In this document: in pieces, positions 16,348 through 28,300 of the stretch
Position numbering within the stretch: position 1 is the first letter of the stretch
Layout of the letters: every line of letters starts with the position of its first letter
Origin: Micromonospora violae
GTDB taxonomy: Bacteria > Actinomycetota > Actinomycetes > Mycobacteriales > Micromonosporaceae
NCBI RefSeq assembly: GCF_004217135.1
Contig: NZ_SHKK01000001.1
Coordinates: forward strand, 2,914,001 to 2,978,000
Reading direction: 5' to 3'
Length of the DNA stretch: 64,000 bases
Translations under genes and position numbers: made by a program
The notes under the pieces: generated by a model
Databases searched by the model: none
The model's input: only the letters and a program-made list of their open reading frames with translations
What the model was told of the DNA's origin: nothing

Positions 16348-19300
16348 TCAGAAAGCCCCACCCCGTCCGGTTGGGCCGTCATGGCTGTCTGCAACGGCAT
16401 CCCCGACCGGAGTACGCCGAGCGGAATCTTCCTTCTGCCGCGCCTTCCAACGTGCGAGCTGATTCACGGTCAGATCTTCGCGCGCACGCAGCTCACGCTT
16501 ACCTTTCAGGTCCAGCTGCTCATACTCGGCCAGAATCCGCCGCTTGTACTCGGCGTCGAAAACCCTGACCCATCGCCCCTTGGGATTGACGGGCAGGCTC
16601 CCGTACGTCTCTCGCGCCAACTCCTGCGGAACGGGATGGAAACGATGGTCAGGACCGTGTGACGGGTTGGTGATTATTGCGTCAAAATGGTTGCCGGCTC
16701 GCCAGAGGTGCAATTCTGGTCGGGGTGGGCCGACTGGCGGGTCTGGCTCGATGACGTGGTTGCCACCCTCACTGTAGACACGTATGGGTGCGCCAAGCGC
16801 GTTGGCAAGGAGGTAGATATATCCATCGCCGTAGCTGAAGTTCCAGGTCTCGCCCCACCGCTCCACAAGGAATGCGAGGCTGCTGCGATCGTCGCCCGTA
16901 ATCGGGGCCCCGACGGTTTGATCCGTCGCGTTGACGCGAAGCCTCCGCGCTCCCTGGATCGTTCGGCGGGGGAATATCTGCGGGTCGACGTTGAATGCTT
17001 CGGGACTGCGTAGCATACGCGCCAGTCGGGTGGCGGCTCTGCCTACCACAAAGCGAAGGGACGCATCGGTGGTGGCTCGCGTCAGAGAGAGTGGTTCGTT
17101 CCTGTGTTGGGCGAGGTTCATGAGCCAACCGACAGCCCGGCGATCGGCGTCGATGTCACCTTGATCAGCAGTGACGTCCCGCTGGCTCAGCAGTGCAGCA
17201 ACCTGCTCCGGCGCGGACATCACTGCGGAGCTGAGCAGGCACCACCCATCAGCGGGCACCCGGATCTGCACCCCGGGTGGCGCTGGCCTCGCCGACGAAC
17301 CATCAGAGGAGGCCAGGACGATCTGGTTCGCGACATCGGCGTAGTCATTGAGGGGCCTGCCGGCAGGCCGGGACATGAGACCCGGTGACCGGACGTCGAG
17401 CTCCGGATTCTCGTCGCCGGCCACTGATCCCTCGTTGCTCTCGTCGCCGCCGAACAAGGATCCGTCGTCGGACTCAACGACGTGCGAAAAGATGTCCAGG
17501 TCCACGGCCACCACGGGGCCAGCAACCGGGCCAGCAGCCGGGCCAGCTACCCGAGCAGCAACCGGGCCAGCCGCCGGAGCAGCAACCGGGCCAGCCACCG
17601 GAGCAGCCATGCTCCCGGATCGGGGATGGGGGGCGGCAGGCGCGACCCGGCGCCACGAGTAGGGCTCCATCCACCACCGCGCCCCGTCGGTGAACACAAA
17701 TCCGGGCCCCAGGATGGTGGTCAACTCGTTAAGCCAGCCCAGCATCATATCTCGGGTGCCCGAGAAGAGCGAATGCCCCTTGGTTGCCTTCGCCAGAATG
17801 TCTTCCCGGGTGAGCGGCTTACCCTTGGCGTAGGTGAGAACCCGCAGAGTCTGCCACTGCGGAAGATTCAGCGGCACGTACCCATCCGGGCGGCGAATTG
17901 ACACGTTTCCCGCGGCGTCACTCACTGCGGAGATGCTAGATGCCAACGGGACGGAGAAAATCGCCGCAGGCGCATTCAGCGCCCATGTCGTCCCCTCTTT
18001 TGTGGGTACGCTCTGGATGAGCTTACCCTTGACGCCAGCTGCCCTTGCCAGACTATTGAGATAGCGGATGGACGGGTCGACGTCGATACGCGGCCCGAAG
18101 GCGTCCTGCAGGCGTTCGCTGAGTACCGGTCGACTGATGCGCCCGCCCCTTTGGTTGGCTGCGATCAGTTCGCGTAGCACAAATGTGTGCGCAGGGTGCT
18201 CAGGGTCCAGTTGATGAGGACCATTCCGACCGAAGGTCACCTCCCCATGGCCGTCATCGTTGATCGTCAGGACGATTCTCAGATCGTCCGGCGAAAGCCC
18301 GGCACTCGCCGCCATGCTCGGGCCCGCGGCGGAACTACCGAGGTCGGGAATTCGCCCTCCGGAGTCGGCACGGCGGCTCCCACCACTCAGCCCCGGCGTG
18401 TGGCCGAACTTGATGTGATGAGCCGTCCAGTACGCCAACCCACTGCTTCCCCGCGGCGCCCGGCCAGCCACCAACCTCATGTGCTCGCCGACCCTGGCCG
18501 GACTCACTTCGTCGTGGCCGAACTCGCCAGAAAGGTGCCGATTGACCTGGCTGACGAAGTCGGCGTCAGGGACCGCGCCCGCCGGTTGCACCGGCTCCGT
18601 GGTGGAGACTCCGCCACCACGGTGGATGTCTCCGGCGACCGACTGGCTCAGGTCCTCGGGAGTTGCCGGCAGGCCGTCGAGTTCCTGGATTTCGGTACGT
18701 GCCTGGACGATCCGGGCCGGACTCACCGCAGGATGCTGCAGACGCTCCAGGTGCTGGTTGACCTCCCGCACCGCCTCCAGTTCCACCTGGAACGCGGCGT
18801 TCACCAACGCCGGATCCGCCATTTGAAAACGAGGTTGGTACGACTGCGGGGTCGCTGGCTCGGCAGCCACCACCATGCTGTCCGCCAACGCCGGCCGCAG
18901 CCCACGCGACGTCTGGACCAGCACCACTGACGGTGCGTGGGGATTCTCCGGGTTCGCGAACCGCAGCAGGGAACCATCCGGGCGAACAACCACCACCGAG
19001 AGCGGGTAAGAGATGGCGAGCAGAGCCGGCACCAGGTCGGTAGCCTCCGGACCGTCCAGCATCGCGGCCAGATCCGCGTCCGCCGGCAACCCGAAGTTCA
19101 CAGCAGACAGACCACGGGTTGCGATGCGCTCGCGCAGGAAGTCCCGATGATCCCTGACGCCGTTCACGCCGGCAGCGTTCAACACCGAGTTCAGGTCACC
19201 CTCGACCAACAAGGCCGACGGCACCATCCGCCAGCCCTGCCAGCGCAGCCGGGTGGTCTGTGCCGCCGTCACCAGGTCCGCGTCCTGCGGCACCCGGGCC

Positions 19301-22300
19301 TCAGCCGACGACAGGGGCCCCTCGGCCCGCAACGACATCCACGGCATTTCAGTCGGCTTGTTGGCCCGCTCATCCGGCGCCGACCGGGACACCTCCACCA
19401 GTTCGATCCGCAACCGGCCATCGTCGTCCCACGCGATGGAACTGATCTCGTAGCTGGCGCGTGGGTCCAGCGACACCGGTCCCTCCCCCGGAGGCAGCGG
19501 TGCCAGCGGGTGCACGACAAGTGTGATGTTGCCATCACCCGGCGTCAGATCTTGCTCGGTCCGCGACGCTCTCGTCGCCGGAAGCTGAACTCGATCGCCC
19601 TCGATCGGGGTGCCGAGGTCCAGTACCCGGGTGGTGAGGTAGACAGCCGGGCCATCCACGGACGCGACGTGTGTTCCCAGTAACTCAACGAGGAGCGGCT
19701 CGTCGCGCTCAGACGCGTCTACCTCGAATTGGCTGCCCGGCCAGATGAGCACGCCGCCAAGCCTGAAGTCGCTCGTCGTGCCCACTGCGGACCGCACCTG
19801 CATCTCAAGCACCACATGATCCGATGCGGGGTCCGGCCGCACCTCAGCGGCGACCAGCGCGCCCGGCGTCGTGAACACCTCGCCGTCGGCCGGTACGTCG
19901 CCGGCACGAACCTGCAGATAAACGGTTCGCTGATGTGCCCAGTTGTCGTCCTCCTTCACGACGTCGCTGGCGACGTCACCCGCGGCCAATGCGGCCTCAT
20001 GCATGGGCGACCGTTGATTGACTACATCATGGAAGACATTTTCTGCTGGCAGATTCAGAAAAGTGAAAGCGGTGGCCTGCCGCAACCACTGCGCCTCCGA
20101 CTGGGGATTGCCGGGCACCCCACCGCGGAACCGTCGGCTTCGGAAATCGGCCTGGCGTTGGCGAACACGCCTGACATCGAGATATCCGCGAGCCACCCCC
20201 AGTTGACGTTGAATAGCGCGGGCATGAGAATCGGCCGCCGTGGGCGGTGTCACGGGCGCCGTCAATTCCGGTGCCGCGGGCACGCCGAGTGCCTGCGCCC
20301 TCGCCGCGGCGGCCTGCACTGCCCCAATAACCGGTGCATTAGGGTCAGACAACACACTCGCCGCGGCGTTGGAAATTTCGTCCCTTTCCGCGTCGGACGC
20401 ACCGACATACCGAGCAGCGATCGCCTCCGCCTGACGCCGCACGTCCCGAGCCCGGTCCGCGGCGTCGGGCATCCAGTCCGAAGTAGAAGCCATCACCGGC
20501 GCCACACCAACCGGCACCCCCAGGTGGCGGCTGAAAGCGTCGGCTACGTTCGACAACCGCCACTGCACGTCCCGCCCAAGCGCATGATCACGCACGCCTT
20601 CTGACATGTACCGGCCGGAGACGTCATTGACCATCCACTGAGCGCGCGCCTGGTCGTAACGCAACTCACCAGCGACACGGGCCGGACTGACCACGGTCCG
20701 GCCCTGATCATCAAACTCGACACTGACTGTCGGGTGCCCAAGGTCGAAGTGGTCGCGGGTCACCGTGGGGTCGGCTTCCCGTATGCCGGTCAGAAGCTGC
20801 TCGAGCGCCGGCTCGGAAATCAACGCTTCCGGCACCTCGCCACCGACCCGAATGATACCGTCCGCGCCAACCGCGAAATTCCAGTACGCCTGCGGGTTGT
20901 CACGGACAACCGACGGCGACAGATCAGCCAGCGACGACGAGAAGAACGAATTGACCCGAACCTCACCGCTGGCATCACGCTCCCCCTCTTTCACCAACAA
21001 CGGACCCGCCAGGTCGCCGAACCGGAGGTCCAGCTCTGCGTCCCAGGCCTTGGCCCCGACCGAGGCTTGGCTGGGCAGGTCCGACTTCGGCACCGACAGA
21101 CTGTCGGCGTCGAGGATGTGATCAGCGATCAGCTGCGGATCGTTGACCACAAACGCGCCACTACGCCGCTCAAGCGCACTGCGCGCCTGCACTATCCGAG
21201 CCGGGCTCACCGGGTGACGGTGCCGGTCAGCGAGGTACCCGTTCACCAGCTGCACAGTTTCTGGAGACACGTGGAACGCCTGGTCGATCAACCACGCATC
21301 CGCCATCTGGGACCTCGGCTCATATGACTCTGGCGTGCCCGGCTCGCTGGCGACAACGCTCCGTTCATTCAACGCTGGCCGCAGCCCAGCTGAGGTCTGC
21401 ACCAGCACCATCTCCGACTGCTGCTGCGGGCCCGGATACCGGAAACGCACGAGAGATCCATCTGGACGAATGACCACCAACGAGAGATGAGGAAAGGTCA
21501 TGAGAAGCAGGGCCGGCAGCAGATCCACCGCTTCCGGACCATCCAGCATCTCCTCGAGATCGGTACCTGGCGGCAACCCGAGCTCCTGAGCACGCGCTTG
21601 AAGAGCGGGTATGTTCGCCTGAATGACGTCGCGCCAGTCGGTGCGGTGCTCCGCCGGCGGTAGGCTCGCGTTCATCACCGAGTTCAGGTCACCACTCTGG
21701 ACGAGTAGCGCCGAAGGCACCATCCGTAGCCCCTGCGCGCGTAGCCGGGTGCTTTGCGCCTGGGTCACCAGCTTTTCGTCGTGCCACGCCATCGCCTCGG
21801 CGGTGGACAACGGCCCGCCTTCTCGCAGCGGCAGCCACGGCATTTCGGTTGGCTGGCCCCATGCGGTGCGTGCCGGCCCGGACACCTCCAACAGCTCGAC
21901 GACCCATTTCCCGTCAGTTGTCTCGTCCCGCTTGCTTGAGTGCACCTCGTAACTGGCGCGTGGGTCCAAGGACACTGGCTCCCCGTTCAGCGGTGGCGGC
22001 GCCAGCGGATGCACGATGAGGGTGACGTTGTCGTTGCCAGGAGCCAGAAGGCTTCTGTCCGGGACCGCGGACATCCGCGGAAGCTGAAGGCGCGTCCCCG
22101 CATGGGTCACCCCGACAGTCAAGGTCCGGGTGGTGGTGTAAACGGCCGGGCCATCCACCGACGCCATACGCGGGCTCGGAATCGCACTGAGGACCGCTTC
22201 ATCCGAACCGATCGACTCGATGGTGAAATGGGTATCCGCCCGGATGAGCACCGCATCGTCGATGTTGACGTCCACCAGGCTCACCGCGTCGCGCACGGTC

Positions 22301-25300
22301 AGCTTCAGCACCCTGTATCCGGCTAGTGGCGTCGGTGGCGTGGTCGTGGCGGGCAGCGCACCCGGAAGCGTCAGCACCTCGCCCGCGGGCGGCAGCAACC
22401 CGAGGCTATCGTCGCGCACCTGCAGGTAGACGGTGCCAGGGTATTCGGTGCTGTCAGAGCCGGAGAGGCTTTCCATCGCGTCTGTGACGGCGTCGCCCGC
22501 AGCCAGCGCCCATTCATGCGCAGCCGAACGACTATCGAGTACGTCGTCGGCCACGTCGTTGACGCGTCCTTTGTAGACGAAGGTATGCACCATGGCGCTG
22601 GCCTGTTGGCTGTCTGGCGTGATCTCGGGCAGGTCCGACCCGGCGTCGGCGAACAGCTTGTTGCGGATCCGCCGAAGCATCCTGACATCGAGATATCCGT
22701 GGGCCATCGCCGATTGCCGTTGCCGACTCCGGGTTAGCTCCTCCTCCGCTGTAGGCGGGTTCTGGGGCGGCGCCAGCGGCCCGGCCGCATCCATACCAAG
22801 TTGCCGTGCCCTCTCCGCCGCGGCCGTCACCGCCGCGTCCACCGGCGCGTTCACGTCGAGCAGCACCTCCTCGGCGGCTGCCGCGATCTCCGCTCGGTCA
22901 TCCTCGAATACCTCGTAGCGGGCTGCGATCGCCTGCGCCTGCCGCTCCACGTACCGGATCCGGTCCTCGTCTATGACCTTCAGCCGGTCCGGCGCAGACG
23001 ACGGGCCCGAAGCCGGCGGCAGCGCGCGAACCGACGTCCCCAGGCGGCGGTTGAACACGGCGGCGACGTTCGACAACCACCACTGCCGATCCCGATCCAA
23101 TGCATAGTCACGGACCGACGGGTCCATGTACGCGCTGGAACGGTCACTGACCGTCCACTCACCAGCCTGCTCGTCGTATGTAAGCTCGCCCGCGAAATAG
23201 GCCGGACTGACCACGGCGCGACCCTGATCGTCAAATTCCACACCGACAGCTGAATCACCAGCTCGTAATTGTCTCCGCAGCGCCTCCGGGGTCAGCGTCG
23301 GGTCAACCTTTTTCATATCGGCGAGAAGGTCCTCGAACTCCCGGCCGAAGAGCATGTCCTCCGGCATCGAGCCAACGACGCGAGTGGCGACAACGTCGGT
23401 ACCGGTACCGGCACCAAACATGAAACGCCAGGACACCTTCGTGTTGCGGAGAATGATCTGATCATGCGACGAATCTGTGATTGGGTTACCGACGGTATCG
23501 GCATCCCACCTCGACGCCAGCGCCGGACCCGATAGGTCCCCGAACAGAAACTCCAGCTCCCGAGACCACTCCGCAAACGTCGCCGCCTGCACCGGCGGGA
23601 GCTGCCGAGGCCCAGAGGAGGAGGACTCATCGCTATCAGAGCTTCGGTCCGAGTCCGATTCCTGCTCCGCCGAGTCCAAGTCGGAGTCCGACTCCTGCTC
23701 CCCGCCCGGCGTGTCGCCGTGGTCAGAGGACGACTCGGACGCTTCGTCCTGCTCCCCCTCAGCTCCGACACCCGCATCATCAACCGTCTGCTCACCCAGA
23801 ACCGACGATCCCTGCGGACCGGCCACCGTGCTCGGGCCAGCAGCGGAACCGCCCAGGTCGGGGATCTGCCCCCCGGAATCGGCGCGGCGGCTTCCACCAT
23901 CCAGCCCCGGCAGGTCGCCGAACTTGATGAGCTGGGCCGTCCAGTACGCCACGTCGTGCTCAGGCTGGCGCCTCCCGCGAGCCGACTCAACCGCGGTGCG
24001 TGCCTCGGCGATCCGCGTCGGGCTCGCCGCAGGATGCCGCAGACGCGCCAGGCGACGATTGACCTGGCGTACGAACTCGGCGTCGGGGATCCCCTCGGGG
24101 ACACGGACCTGCTGCCGCTCATCCGACGCCTCGAGCATGCCCCGGCGACCACGCACGGACTCGAGTTGGGACGACAGGGCCTGCGCGAAGTGCCGCGCCT
24201 GCCGCAGGTGTTCCTCGACGTCCCGCGACGGCGACTGCACATGCCGCAGGTCGTTGGACAGATCGTCAAGCGCCCGAAGTGCCATGTCGATGCGGTCCAG
24301 GCCCCGACCCGTCAAGGTCCGACCGACCGCGTCCGTCGCCTCGTGGACGCCGACCAGCACGTCGGCGATGTCCTGCAGGTCCAGCAGCGAAGGCCGGTCA
24401 GGCCCGCCCAGCCCGAGCCGCGCCTCGAGACTGCGCACCGCGGTGAACAACCCGTCAAGCCGCTCCCCGGGCGGCGTGCCCAACCACCACGCGATCGCGC
24501 TCTCGACCCGCGCCAGGTGGTTACGTCGATCCTGGGAAGCGATGACACCCGCAGGAACCGCCAACCCGGCCCGTAGATCGCTCACGAAATCGTCACGGTC
24601 GAGCCCTTCCTGAACGACGCGCGACCGCACAACTTGATCGATAATCTCGAACTGCCTCAGCCCACCACCGGCATCGAAATTCAGCTCCAGTCCACCCGCC
24701 AGCACCGCCGGCGGCGACTGCGCGTCATCGACAGCGTCCGTGATATCGACGAACCGGCCCGGAGAATCTGCGGGAGCATCTCCGTCAATCAGGTAGATCC
24801 GGCCGTCGGCCTCCCGGACCACCAGGAAAAGCTGCTCTTCACCAACTGACGACGTCGCCAGTACCATCGTCACCGCCCCGGCAGCCAGCGACTGAAGGTC
24901 CGCCAGCGAAGCTTGCGTGCCGGTAGCCTCCAGAGCTCGCGGCGGCGCCCCCAGGTTCGTTAGCGACCGTCGTATCCGCCTGAGATCCTCCGCCAAAGTT
25001 CGAGGCTCTTCGACCGCAACGGGTGGCAGCGAATCGCTGACCACGTCCAAGATGGATTGCGAAGGAACGTCCACACCACCCGGCACCCCCACCTCGTACG
25101 CCGGAGGATCGTCTCCGCGCACATTGACGATGTGACGCGAGCGCTCACCCGGGGCAGGTTCGATCGAGATCAGATCATTCGCCAACGCCGCGGTGTCGAG
25201 CACGTACAAGCCCGGCCTGCCGGGAGGGATAGCGACATACCGCGCGGGAATCGTGATACTGACACCGGAGAACCGGTTGGACAGTTCCCGCCGGGAGAAA

Positions 25301-28300
25301 TGGTCGTCGCGCGCGGAGAGGTTGGGGACGACCACCGCCCGGGGCGAGGTACGAAGCCACTCCTCGACCTGCCCTGCGCCGACTTCCAGGCGGATGGTCA
25401 CCGCACTGCCCGTCGGACGCTCTCCCAGGAAGAAGGCGCGGCGCGCCAACGCCACGTCACGAGGCTCCACGGTCTGCCTCAGGAACGAGTTCATCGCCGC
25501 GTCGAGATCCAGCGAGTCCTCGTGAGCCGCTTCGTACAACGTCGTGAGGAGGCTGTCGGACTCGCGCCCACGAACCCGCCCGATGCCGGGCCGCCGGAGC
25601 GTCCACCGGCGCCGCCCTGGCTGGACCGCGTCGCCGTTGCGCTCTCGCGTCCCCCCGTGCCGTTCCCGATGCGACGACAGCACGAGCACGTGGCGGCCGA
25701 GGTCAGCGATGAAGGGAGCGTTGCGCGCTGTGTGTGCGGACTGGAACGGTCGGATCAGCACCACAATCGGGGGCCTCCCGGCCCGGCCACGCACCAGACG
25801 CTGGTGGTAGTCGTCGGCGGTCAGCCACGTCGCGTCCCGACGATCGCGCGGCGCCGAATTCCGTATCTTCGTGCCATCTTCGCTCAACTCCCCCGGCTCG
25901 ACGACGAGTCGGTCCTCGACAGAGGGTGAGAGGTAGTCAAGGCCCAGGTCAGCCGCGGACGCGATGGTCGGGACGACCACCAGACCGTCGTCGAACTGAT
26001 TCACCCAGACTGGGATGGCCCGAAGGTACCCCCTGAACTGCGCCCCTGTTCCCGTGCCGTGAAGAACGAACACCTCCTGGGAGGGATGGTCGGCAGTGGC
26101 GGGGAGCCGATAGACCGGCGCGACAAGTCCCGGACCGACCCGAACCGACACCGTGCGCTCACCCGCCGGCACCACCGGCAGCACTCGCCCGTCCCGCAAC
26201 CAACCCCGCACCTCACTGAGCACCGCAGGGCCGGGTAGACCCGCAGGCAGCGGCACCCTCACCTCTGCCAGGGCACTGGGCAGAACCGCAGGAGAATCGG
26301 CCGGCCCGTACGGCGGCGCAGGTGGCGAGTCCCAGACCGAATCCCATCCCAACCGCGCCTGCACCAGACTTGCCAGGATCAGATCATCGAGGTCAACTCC
26401 CTCGCCCGCCAGGCGTCGGTACACCAACGCCGACACGTCGACGCCGAAATTCCTCGCCACCGTCAGTGAGTCGTGCGGTGAGACAGTTGGCTCCCCACGT
26501 TCGTGGTCGAGGTAGGGCCGCCAGATCAGTTGTTGCCCGAGATACGAGCCGATGACCAGCCCGACGGGCGTCGGGCTGCCCCAGTACTGCCGGTCAACAA
26601 TCTCGGCGTGCAGACTCCGGCCGAATCGCTCTACCGCGTCCTCCGGGCCGTGCAACACCAGGACGAGGACCCGCAGATCAGTCGCGCTCGGGTTCCCGTC
26701 CTCGTCGACCGCCCTCTGGAAGCCGTCCCGGAGCGACAACTGATTGAGGAGACGTTCCGCAGTCAGCGGTCCACCGGTCGCGTGAGACCCCAGCAACACC
26801 GCTTCGCCGCGTAGCTCGCGCACGACAGCGCCGACCAGCACGACATCGTCGGGCACCCCATCCGGGGCCACGAACGCTCGCTGCCCGTCGGTCTCGAACG
26901 GCGGTGGCACCACCCAGACCCGGCTGCCCACACGACGCAGAGGCTGACGCAGCGCAGCATCCCCGCTCGCCGGCTGAACCGTGCCCGCCGGGCCGCCAAT
27001 CGGCCCCGCCGCACCGGGAACGGTGGTGCCTGCGGTTTCCTCCCAATCCGGCCACCACACGAGGGCTTCGTCGGCATCGTCGGCGGAGATTTCTTCCGAA
27101 CCACCCGAAGCGGTCCGCGCATCGGCGTCGTCGAATTCGACCAGCACGGACCCGACTGGCATGCGTGAGTCGGGAGAGAACCGAACGCTCGCCGAACCTG
27201 CGATGAATTGTCGGCCGTCTTCTTCGACGTAGACCATCCCTGCGGACGACACCAGCTCTTGAAGCTGCCGCTCAGCCTCGTCATGAATCCACTGCTGCGC
27301 CGTGAAAGCCAGGCCGGTGTCGTCGATCGCCCGATGGTCAGGTGCGTGCCCGTCGACCGAGCGCTCATCGGCGACGAGGGACCAGTGGTAGGTGATGTTA
27401 AGGCCCAGTTGTCCGCCATGCAGACGACGCCGCCATCCATACTCGACGAGTGGCCGTATGCGCGAGGCGAGGGCGTCGGCAGAGGCACTGGTCATCGAAG
27501 GCCTACTGCCGACCGCAGAGCCATCGGTCTCGAATCGCACCATGACGTCGGCGCTCGAATCCGACGCCGAGCCCGCTTCGTCAATGTCCGAGCTGTCGGA
27601 CATCGCAGGATCGTCGTCGGTGCTCGACGGCGAAGAGACCTCACCGAAGTCGACAAACAGCGGCCCCACCGACACGTCCGAATCAGGATGGGAAACGCCG
27701 AACACGTCCTCCGACAACTCCGCGGCCAAGTCACGTGCGTCTTCTTCGTTGTCGACTACACCGGAGGACAACGCTAGATCTTGGAGCCGCTGCCGGACTT
27801 CGCCCACAATCCATCGCTCGACGGCTTGTACGTGGGTCGTTCCCCCAGGCTCTTCGATCGACGGATGGTAGTAGTAGTGCAGCGCCGGCCCGGCCCCCGG
27901 CTCGTCACGGTCGCGCCACATCTGCTCGGCGTATCGACGCACCGGCCGGATGAGGGAATCCTCGGCGGCAGCGGGCACCACCAGCCTGCCCTCGACAACG
28001 CGAAGTTCAACCCGCACGACGGCATCGTCACTCTGGTCCGAATCAGAATCCGACCGGAGGGAGGCTGAGGCCTCCGACGCGTCGTCCGAGTTGTCAGAGA
28101 GCGCGTCAGCGTCGTCGCGGTCAGGCATCCCCGAGGACGAATGACCGCTGCCGCTGCCGCTGCCGCTGGCCTGAGGGGCGCCGCCCAGAAGCCGGGGAAA
28201 CTCTCCGTGCGCGATGTGGAATGCCGTCTTCTGCGCTAGCTCGCGCTGGCCCCACCGCCCCGCAAGCTGGGACTCCACCACCTGGGCGTGGTTCGACACC

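Noticed and set aside
16390..16575. Insertion-sequence remnant because of IS3 OrfA similarity
   Set aside because: It is in frame with the giant protein, with no OrfB, no terminal inverted repeats and no target duplication seen.
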